A stretch of DNA of 50,224 nt, taken from contig JAZQUU010000009.1 of assembly GCA_045631485.1 (NCBI GenBank), positions 1 to 50,224 on the forward strand, written 5' to 3'. The stretch comes from SIG452 sp045631485. Lineage in GTDB: Bacteria; Bacillota; Clostridia; UMGS1840. A model generated the notes under the pieces. It searched no databases and was not told where the DNA came from. It saw only the letters and a program-made list of their open reading frames with translations. Positions 43,859 to 50,224 of this stretch are shown here, piece by piece (position 1 is the stretch's first letter; each line of letters begins with the position of its first letter). Position numbers and translations under genes: made by a program.

Positions 43859-44758
43859 ATGGAAAATAAAAATATTTTGTTCAAAGGGGTTTACAGTGCA
43901 ACATTTTCAGTATATAATAAGGAAATGGATGTTATCAAACCCAGTATCGAGAAATTAATCAAGTATAACATCAAAAACGGTATCAAAGGGTTCTATGTTG
44001 GCGGTAATACCGGGGAATGCACCGTGTTACCCAATAAAACCAGAATGCAGATGTTAGAAACCGTAAAAGAAAATGCAGGGGACGCTTCCATTATTGCCCA
44101 TATCGGTGCAGGTCACCTAGAAGATACCACCGCATTATTGGAACACGCAAACAGTGTGGGCGTAGATGCAATTTCTTCCTTGCCTCCGTCTCTAACTGCC
44201 TATTATAAGCCGGAAGAAATTATTGAATATTATAAATATCTTGCAAAAAATTCCAAAAGCCCGGTGATTGCTTATGTAACACCGGTTCTTACCTGCGACC
44301 CTATCTGGTTTGCAAGTGAAATTATGAAGATTGAAAACGTTGCAGGCATTAAGCTTACCATTCCCAATTATTATGTATTTGAAAAAATGAAATTGGTAAA
44401 CGGCGGAAACATCAATTTGTTAAACGGCCCCGATGAATGTATGTTGGCAGGTCTTGTAATGGGTGCAGACGGTGCCATCGGTACCACTTATAATCTGATG
44501 CCTAAAACCGCTTGTGCAATTTATGATAATTTTATGAGCGGCAACATCAAAGAAGCTCAGGCAAATCAGCATAAATTAAATCGTTTTATTGATACTATTG
44601 TAGGCAATAACTTATCCGTATGGAAATCCATCCTCTCTGTCATGGGAATTGACGCAGGCTACACTGTTGCTCCCAATATTATGCCCACCAAAGAACGAGT
44701 GGCAGAATTGGTAAAACAACTGGAAAGCTTCGGTTGCACGGAGGAAATGATTGGATGA
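43859..44758 (+). CDS. N-acetylneuraminate lyase / DHDPS-family aldolase
   Basis: This 299-residue class I aldolase has GGNTGEC (48-54) for carboxylate binding, Tyr139 in IAYVTPV and the Schiff-base Lys165 in GIKLTIPNY. Length and motif order match the NAL/DHDPS superfamily, which cleaves or forms 2-keto acids (sialic acid, 2-keto-3-deoxy sugar acids, dihydrodipicolinate). The BNR/sialidase-like gene 0.9 kb downstream makes sialic acid a reasonable candidate, but no N-acetylmannosamine kinase or epimerase is in the window. A 2-keto-3-deoxy-sugar-acid aldolase is therefore equally possible. Its last bases overlap the next gene start (ATGA). A small hairpin lies in the 74-base upstream gap. Confidence 0.82.
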   Translation: MENKNILFKGVYSATFSVYNKEMDVIKPSIEKLIKYNIKNGIKGFYVGGNTGECTVLPNKTRMQMLETVKENAGDASIIAHIGAGHLEDTTALLEHANSVGVDAISSLPPSLTAYYKPEEIIEYYKYLAKNSKSPVIAYVTPVLTCDPIWFASEIMKIENVAGIKLTIPNYYVFEKMKLVNGGNINLLNGPDECMLAGLVMGADGAIGTTYNLMPKTACAIYDNFMSGNIKEAQANQHKLNRFIDTIVGNNLSVWKSILSVMGIDAGYTVAPNIMPTKERVAELVKQLESFGCTEEMIG

Positions 44759-45654
44759 AATTAACGGCACTGTTGCTGATTATTCTTGCATCCTCCGCAG
44801 TTGGCGTGATGGGGTTACTTCGGAAAACCTATCAGTTAAAAAACGGAACGGGGCTTGTTTCCACGGCTCTGTTTATGTTGCTTTTTAATGTGATTGCCTC
44901 CATCGGCGGATGGGCGTTTTCGGATGCAATTCCGCTAAACTTGCCCGGAATCGGGATGGCGTTTGTTTTTGCCGTTGCAGCTTTGGTAACGGCGGTATTG
45001 TGCCTGATTGGCACTGCCTGGGGCAATGTTTCGGTGATTGTTGCCTGTGCTATGCTTGGAAAATTGGTCTTGCCGTCGGTGTACGGAATGATTGTGTTAC
45101 CCGATGAAAATGTGCTGACATTTGCCAAAGCGATTGGATTTTTATTTGCATTTGTAACATTATTTTTAAACTTTGTGCCTGACAAAGATGCCAAAAAGAA
45201 TGAACACGCCCTGAAGTTTAAGCTTGCTTGCATCACCGTGTTTTTCACCCAAGGCTCCGCTCTGATTATTTATAATCTTGTTACAAAAACGGGGCTTGCA
45301 GGGAATGGCTTTGTAACTTTATATATGGCAATTTCTGCAGTTTTGGCAGCGATTGCAATTTTATGTGTTTTGCTAAAAAACAAAGGCAACTTCCAAAAGG
45401 AACTGAAAGGCGCCCTGTCGATGGCAAGTCTTCTTATCATTGCAGGCTATGCAGCATTAAATTTTGTTTCCGACAAGTTATCGCTCACTTGTTCGGGAAT
45501 GGTTCCGCTGATTTTTCAGGCGCCCGTGGAATTTTGTGTGCCTATTTTAGTGATTGCTTTTATTGATTTTATGATTTACAGAGAAAAGCTTAGCAAACGG
45601 CAGCTTGTTCAGCTTTTGACCGCATTTTTATCCTGCGGTTGCTTTTTGATATAA
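44755..45654 (+). CDS. DMT-superfamily transporter (EamA-like), ten transmembrane helices
   Basis: I place the start at ATG 44755, overlapping the lyase stop as ATGA; an in-frame upstream ATG at 44734 lies inside the lyase gene. The 299-residue protein is almost wholly hydrophobic, with about ten helices arranged as two similar five-helix halves. Short charged loops lie between them (FVPDKDAKKNEHALKFK; LLKNKGNFQKELKG). This layout fits the drug/metabolite transporter superfamily, which moves small metabolites such as sugars, amino acids or nucleotide sugars. Tight coupling to the lyase suggests uptake of its substrate or export of a product; direction and ligand are unknown. Confidence 0.75.
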   Translation: MKLTALLLIILASSAVGVMGLLRKTYQLKNGTGLVSTALFMLLFNVIASIGGWAFSDAIPLNLPGIGMAFVFAVAALVTAVLCLIGTAWGNVSVIVACAMLGKLVLPSVYGMIVLPDENVLTFAKAIGFLFAFVTLFLNFVPDKDAKKNEHALKFKLACITVFFTQGSALIIYNLVTKTGLAGNGFVTLYMAISAVLAAIAILCVLLKNKGNFQKELKGALSMASLLIIAGYAALNFVSDKLSLTCSGMVPLIFQAPVEFCVPILVIAFIDFMIYREKLSKRQLVQLLTAFLSCGCFLI

Positions 45655-45680
45655 AATCCGTATTGTATTCGGAGGATATT

Positions 45681-46763
45681 ATGAAGAAAATCGGAAGAGA
45701 AGTTCTGTTTTTAGAAGCCAAAGAGGGGAACCCCAGAAATGGAGAAGGCTCCTTTTTAAGATTAGATGAGCATACCATTATGTATGCATACTCCAGATAT
45801 GAAGGAAACGATTGGAACGACCATTGTCCTGCAGATATCTATGCGATTTTTTCCTATGATGATGGAGAAACCTGGCAAGATGAGAGAATGATCGTAAAGC
45901 ACGATTCCACCAATGTGATGTGTGCATCCCTGCTTCGTTTTGAAAACGGCGATATCGGCACCTTTTACTTAAAAAAAGAAAACAAAACCTGCTCCTGTGT
46001 GGTGTATCTGGTCAGATCACAAGATAACGGACAAACCTGGTCAGAACCTATCCGATGCTTTGGGGAAGATAAATATTTTGTCACCAATAATGACAGAGTT
46101 ATTAAACTGAAAAGCGGACGTATTTTAATTCCTGCAAACTGTCATCCTTTTTCTGATGATACTCCTCCCGCACCGGGAAAATTTAATATCAAAATGTGTG
46201 CAACCATGAATGTGTTTGCATCGGACGATGACGGGCTTACCTGGTATCAATTGGCAGAAGATATTGAAATTCCGGAACAAGAAAACGGCAACGGCCTTCA
46301 GGAAAGCGGATTATATCAGAGAGATACCGGTGAAATTATTGCTTTTTCCAGAACGGATATGGGCTTTCAGTATGAATGTGTTTCCTATGATGACGGAAAA
46401 ACCTGGACAACGCCTCATCCGAAAAAATTCTTTACTTCGCCCCTTGCTCCTATGAGTATGAAAAAGGTGTGCGGCGATAAAACCATCGCCATTTTTAATC
46501 CTGTTCCGTCTTATACCACCCGTGAGCTTTCCAATGCCAGAACCTGGGGGAGAACTCCTTATGTTTGTGCGGTTTCGGAGGATGACGGATACAAATTTGA
46601 GAAAATCTTCTGTCTGGAAGACGATGACGAAAACGGTTACTGCTATGCTGCTATTTTTGATGGTGGTGACTATTTCTTAGCGGCATATTATCACTCTAAT
46701 TATTCTGAGGGCTGCTTAAATTCCAATAAAATAATAAAAGTATTAAAAGAAGAACTAAAATAG
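45681..46763 (+). CDS. Intracellular BNR-repeat (sialidase-like) protein
   Basis: The 360-residue protein starts at ATG 45681, after CGGAGGATATT. Four Asp-box repeats are clear: SYDDGETW (58-65), SQDNGQTW (113-120), SDDDGLTW (181-188) and SYDDGKTW (235-242), the blades of a six-bladed beta-propeller. An N-terminal NPRNGEGSFLRL may supply the first arginine of the sialidase triad. There is no signal peptide, so any activity is on imported glycans. Many such short BNR proteins are annotated as sialidases without proof. The NAL-like lyase nearby supports sialic acid chemistry, but another exo-glycosidase role is equally open. Confidence 0.75.
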   Translation: MKKIGREVLFLEAKEGNPRNGEGSFLRLDEHTIMYAYSRYEGNDWNDHCPADIYAIFSYDDGETWQDERMIVKHDSTNVMCASLLRFENGDIGTFYLKKENKTCSCVVYLVRSQDNGQTWSEPIRCFGEDKYFVTNNDRVIKLKSGRILIPANCHPFSDDTPPAPGKFNIKMCATMNVFASDDDGLTWYQLAEDIEIPEQENGNGLQESGLYQRDTGEIIAFSRTDMGFQYECVSYDDGKTWTTPHPKKFFTSPLAPMSMKKVCGDKTIAIFNPVPSYTTRELSNARTWGRTPYVCAVSEDDGYKFEKIFCLEDDDENGYCYAAIFDGGDYFLAAYYHSNYSEGCLNSNKIIKVLKEELK

Positions 46764-46786
46764 AAAATCAATAGCGAGGACATTTT

Positions 46787-49621
46787 ATGAGAACATACGA
46801 GCGATTGGACAAAATTAGTGAAAACAGAGAACCCCAAAGGGCATATTATATCCCTTATGATTCTTTGGAAAAAGCCTTAAAAGGGGATAAAAGAGACTCC
46901 AAATTTTATCACCTTTTAAACGGGGAATGGAATTTTAAATATTTTGAGTCGGAATACGATGTGCCCGAAACCATCACAGAATGGGACAAGCTTCCCGTTC
47001 CGTCTTGCTGGCAGCTATACGGCTACGACCAGATTGGATATACCAATGTGAACTATCCGATTCCCATAGATCCGCCTTATGTTCCCGATATGAATCCCTG
47101 CGGAATTTATCAAACCTCTTTTGAAATGGGAGAAGAGTGGTCAAAAAGAAAGACCTACATCGTTTTTGAAGGGGTTTCTTCTTGTGTGTTTTTATACATA
47201 AACGGCACCTATGTGGGATATTCTCAAGGCTCCCATCTGCAGGCAGAATTTGATATTTCAAATTATGTGAAGGCAGGGGAAAACGAATTAACCGCCAAGG
47301 TACTAAAATGGTGCAGCGGCACCTACTTGGAAGACCAGGACTTTTTCAGATTCAGCGGAATTTTCCGTGATGTGTATCTTCTTTCCCGAGAAGAAAATCA
47401 CGTAAAAGATATTGATATTAAAGCAGATTGCAAGAGCATCTCGGTTTCTTGCGAAAATTACGAAATTTATGATGCAAACAATCAGATTGCAGATTTAACT
47501 AATCCTGTTTTATGGAATGCGGAACAACCCTATTTATACACCGTTGTGGTAAAAGGGGAAACCGAATATATTCCCCTGAAAGTGGGAATGAGAGAGATTA
47601 AAATCTCGGATAAGCAGGAGCTTTTAATAAACGGTGTCAGCGTGAAATTAAAAGGGGTCAACCATCACGATACCAATGCTTATCGTGGGTATGTGATGAG
47701 TGAAGAAGAATTAAAAACTGACCTCCTAAAAATGAAGGAATTAAATATTAATACCGTCAGAATGTCTCATTATCCGCCTACTCCCGAATTTTTAACGATG
47801 TGTGACGAGATGGGATTTTATGTGATAGATGAAACCGATTTGGAAACTCACGGCTTTGTAAGCCGTAATACAAGCTATCGTTTTGATGATAAACAACTTC
47901 CCGAAGAATGGGTTCACAGTATGCCCGAATGGGAGTTATCTTTCGTTGAGCGTGCAGAGAGAATGTATGAGCGTGACAAAAACCATCCCTCCATTATTAT
48001 GTGGTCAACGGGGAACGAAAGCGGTCACGGTATCCATCATAAAACAATGGTAAAATGGTTGCGGGAAAAGGATTCTACCCGCCTTATCCATTGTGAAGAT
48101 GCCAGCAGACAAGGCTACCACGATGTGCCGGATGTGGTATCTATGATGTATATTGATGTGCATGAATGGGAAGAAAAATATATTAATAACGAAGATTTGC
48201 CTTATCCCGTCTTTTTGTGTGAATTTTCTCACGCTATGGGCAACGGCCCCGGGGACGTGTATGACTATGTGGAACTGATGTACCGTCATCCCAAATTTAT
48301 CGGCGGATGCATCTGGGAATGGGCAGACCATACGGTGATAAAAGACGGCGTTCCCATGTATGGCGGTGATTTCGGAGAATTAACCCACGACGGCAACTTC
48401 TGTTGCGACGGTCTGGTATTCTATGACAGACAGTTTAAGGCAGGCTCCTATAATACCAAGTATTCCTACCAGTATTTCGGCAGTGAATATTTAAACGGAA
48501 AATTATATGTAACCAACTACTATGATTTTACCAATTTGAATGAATTTGATTTCAAATTTGAAAAGGTGGCAGACGGCGTTGTTACGGAAACCGTAACCAA
48601 AAGAATTGATGTAAACCCACACGAAACCGTGGAGATTGAAATCCCGTTCCAATTGGATGATAATTGCAAAATGGGGGTATATCTTAATATCTGTCAGTTG
48701 GATGACGGTTTTGAGCGTGGCTTTGTTCAGCACGAAATCAAAACCGCAGCAATCGACCCCGAGCTTGGTAATCCTGTTACCGCATTGAAAGAAGATGCAA
48801 AATATATCTATGTAACAACCAACGAAGGAAAATACAGCGTTTCCAAAATCACGGGGAATATTTGCTCTCTTGTGAAAAATGAAAACGAACTGTTATCTCA
48901 ACCGATTCAGTTAACCGCCTGGAGAGCACCCACGGATAACGACAGAAAAATCAAAAACAACTGGGGATTATTCCAGGATAATATGAGCGGTATCAACTTA
49001 AACCGTTTATTCTCCAAGGTATATTCCGTTGATGTGAGCGGAAACGAAATCATTGTGAAGGGTTCCTTGGCAGGGGTTTCCCGAATTCCGTTTTTCTATC
49101 ATACAACCACCTACCGATTCTTTGAAAACGGTGTTCAGGTGGTGTTGGACGGAGCATTCAACGAAAAAATTGATTGTTCCTTCTTCCCGAGATTGGGCTA
49201 CGAATTTACGCTGAATCAGGAAAATGATTCCTTCAGCTATTTCGGTATGGGAGATATGGAAAACTATTGCGATATGTGTCACCATGCAAAAATGGGACTC
49301 TATCATAGTAATGCAAGAAACGAATATGTGAATTACATTATGCCTCAGGAACACGGAAACCACACAAAGACCAAACTTCTTACAATGGATAGCGGTATCC
49401 GATTTGTTGCGGATTCGGAATTTGAATTTAATGTGTCGGAATACACCTCCGAAGCATTGACCGAGGCAAATCATATTGATGAACTGAAATCAAACCACAA
49501 AACCAATGTAAGAATTGATTATAAGGTTTCCGGCATCGGCTCCAACAGTTGCGGTCCGCAGTTATTGGAGAAATATCGGTTAGGAAAAGAAAAGGTTCAT
49601 TTTTCCTTTTATGTAAAATAA
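46787..49621 (+). CDS. GH2 beta-galactosidase
   Basis: The 944-residue enzyme shows the LacZ-type GH2 pattern: NGEWNFKYF and PVPSCWQLYGYDQIGYTNVNYP in the sugar-binding domain, a DQDFFRFSGIFRDVYL loop, KGVNHHDTNAYRG at the barrel entry, acid/base Glu411 in STGNESGHG, and nucleophile Glu479 in LCEFSHAMGNGPG. IWEWADHTV and APTDND (small-chain end) are also conserved. There is no signal peptide. The second sandwich domain (about 200-270) is shorter than in E. coli LacZ. RBS GCGAGGA. It releases beta-galactose from imported chains, complementing the alpha-galactosidase and beta-mannosidase of the locus. Confidence 0.95.
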   Translation: MRTYERLDKISENREPQRAYYIPYDSLEKALKGDKRDSKFYHLLNGEWNFKYFESEYDVPETITEWDKLPVPSCWQLYGYDQIGYTNVNYPIPIDPPYVPDMNPCGIYQTSFEMGEEWSKRKTYIVFEGVSSCVFLYINGTYVGYSQGSHLQAEFDISNYVKAGENELTAKVLKWCSGTYLEDQDFFRFSGIFRDVYLLSREENHVKDIDIKADCKSISVSCENYEIYDANNQIADLTNPVLWNAEQPYLYTVVVKGETEYIPLKVGMREIKISDKQELLINGVSVKLKGVNHHDTNAYRGYVMSEEELKTDLLKMKELNINTVRMSHYPPTPEFLTMCDEMGFYVIDETDLETHGFVSRNTSYRFDDKQLPEEWVHSMPEWELSFVERAERMYERDKNHPSIIMWSTGNESGHGIHHKTMVKWLREKDSTRLIHCEDASRQGYHDVPDVVSMMYIDVHEWEEKYINNEDLPYPVFLCEFSHAMGNGPGDVYDYVELMYRHPKFIGGCIWEWADHTVIKDGVPMYGGDFGELTHDGNFCCDGLVFYDRQFKAGSYNTKYSYQYFGSEYLNGKLYVTNYYDFTNLNEFDFKFEKVADGVVTETVTKRIDVNPHETVEIEIPFQLDDNCKMGVYLNICQLDDGFERGFVQHEIKTAAIDPELGNPVTALKEDAKYIYVTTNEGKYSVSKITGNICSLVKNENELLSQPIQLTAWRAPTDNDRKIKNNWGLFQDNMSGINLNRLFSKVYSVDVSGNEIIVKGSLAGVSRIPFFYHTTTYRFFENGVQVVLDGAFNEKIDCSFFPRLGYEFTLNQENDSFSYFGMGDMENYCDMCHHAKMGLYHSNARNEYVNYIMPQEHGNHTKTKLLTMDSGIRFVADSEFEFNVSEYTSEALTEANHIDELKSNHKTNVRIDYKVSGIGSNSCGPQLLEKYRLGKEKVHFSFYVK

Positions 49622-49649
49622 AAATACAGATATTTTAGGAGGCGCATTT

Positions 49650-50183
49650 ATGAATATCTGGCACGATATGGATGAAAACAGAATCACATCCGCACGCTTT
49701 TCCGCTGTCATCGAAATTGAAAAAGGCGGCAAAAACAAATATGAATTGGACAAAGAAACCGGTCTTTTAAAATTAGACCGTGTGTTGTACACCTCTACTC
49801 ATTATCCTGCAAATTACGGCTTTATCCCCCGTACCTATGCGCAGGATGGCGACCCGTTGGATGTGTTGGTGCTTTGTACCGAAGGCATTCTGCCGATGAC
49901 CATTGTGGAATGTTATCCCATTGGTGTTATCAAAATGATTGATGACGGTGCGGTGGATGAAAAGATTATTGCCGTGTGCGACAACGACCCCTATCATAAC
50001 TCCTTTATGGATGTCTCCGAGCTTCCCAACCATCTGTTCCACGAAATTAAGCACTTTTACGAAGTGTATAAAATGCTGGAGCATAAGGAAACCATCGTGA
50101 ATCGAGTGGAAGGTGCGGCGGCTGCGAAAAAAGTTATCAAAGAATGTATCGAAGCTTATAAAAAAGAATTTCCGAATAGGTAA
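49650..50183 (+). CDS. ppa: Soluble inorganic pyrophosphatase (family I)
   Basis: The 177-residue protein has the family I PPase signature DGDPLDVLVL (66-75) with the metal-binding aspartates, after YELDKETG and YPANYGFIP. It hydrolyses pyrophosphate and pulls biosynthetic reactions forward; it is usually a housekeeping enzyme. TAGGAGG precedes the ATG and the gene follows the beta-galactosidase by 28 bases, so it seems co-transcribed. Its presence at the end of a glycan locus may be incidental or may mark the passage to core genes. Confidence 0.95.
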   Translation: MNIWHDMDENRITSARFSAVIEIEKGGKNKYELDKETGLLKLDRVLYTSTHYPANYGFIPRTYAQDGDPLDVLVLCTEGILPMTIVECYPIGVIKMIDDGAVDEKIIAVCDNDPYHNSFMDVSELPNHLFHEIKHFYEVYKMLEHKETIVNRVEGAAAAKKVIKECIEAYKKEFPNR

Positions 50184-50219
50184 AATTGCAATAGTGATAT
50201 AAATAACAGGAGAAGAATT

Positions 50220-50224
50220 ATGAT
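50220..50224 (+). CDS. Start codon of a further operon gene (cut by window edge)
   Basis: An ATG at 50220 follows CAGGAGAAG by a few bases, 36 bases after the pyrophosphatase stop with no terminator between. The operon seems to continue beyond the window; nothing can be said of the product. Confidence 0.5.

Noticed and set aside
1..50224. tRNA, rRNA or phage structural genes
   Set aside because: None were recognised on either strand by eye; the recombinase element shows no capsid, terminase or conjugation genes within the window.

Overview
The window looks like chromosome from an anaerobic, endospore-forming Bacillota (Clostridia) of a gut-type lifestyle. Supporting signs are a fragment of the spore-coat ATPase SpoIVA, S-layer homology (SLH) domains, copper-amine-oxidase-type stalk domains, a YesM/YesN-type two-component system, a CUT1 sugar ABC transporter without its own ATPase, and an oxygen-sensitive glycyl radical enzyme. 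Nothing in the sequence names a species.

The left part (1 to about 8588) is AT-richer and mosaic. It begins with the 3' end of a surface-type protein gene, then a signal-peptide stub, several stacked hairpins and a remnant of an IS30-type transposase. A small SHOCT-like ORF, a large serine recombinase and a self-inhibited (class III) Fic AMP-transferase follow. On the minus strand there is then a five-gene block: DUF4417 protein, orphan polymorphic-toxin C-terminal protein, putative immunity protein 1, putative immunity protein 2, metallophosphoesterase. A degenerate copy of the DUF4417 3' tail lies between the two immunity genes, which suggests that toxin/immunity cassettes have been swapped or stacked here. 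A promoter-to-terminator unit that could make a short RNA (about 8355-8479) ends the block.

At 8589 the sequence changes abruptly into the last 91 codons of spoIVA, with its terminator but without the rest of the gene. An island carrying a serine recombinase therefore abuts a truncated mother-cell sporulation gene. This is the arrangement expected of an element that splits a sporulation gene, as skin does with sigK, but the left junction is not in the window.

From 8927 to the right edge lies one large glycan-utilisation locus. A minus-strand operon encodes an AraC-type response regulator, a GH2 beta-mannosidase and a YesM-type sensor kinase. Divergent from it, all on the plus strand and nearly gap-free for 35 kb, are: two tandem secreted paralogues, a stalk-domain protein, two SLH proteins, two permeases and a lipoprotein of a CUT1 ABC transporter, two secreted DUF4832-type proteins, a mannose-6-phosphate isomerase, a GH5-like enzyme, a GH94 phosphorylase, a GH36/raffinose-synthase-type alpha-galactosidase, a short glycyl radical enzyme with its activase, a class II aldolase, an N-acetylneuraminate-lyase-like aldolase, a DMT transporter, a BNR/sialidase-like protein, a GH2 beta-galactosidase and an inorganic pyrophosphatase.

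The likely logic is this. Secreted and wall-bound proteins capture a mannose- and galactose-containing, perhaps sialylated, glycan. The ABC transporter imports oligosaccharides, which are cut inside the cell by signal-less GH2, GH5-like, GH36 and GH94 enzymes. Mannose enters glycolysis through mannose-6-phosphate. The GRE/aldolase/lyase/transporter block probably handles a by-product sugar or sugar acid by an anaerobic radical route whose substrate I cannot name.
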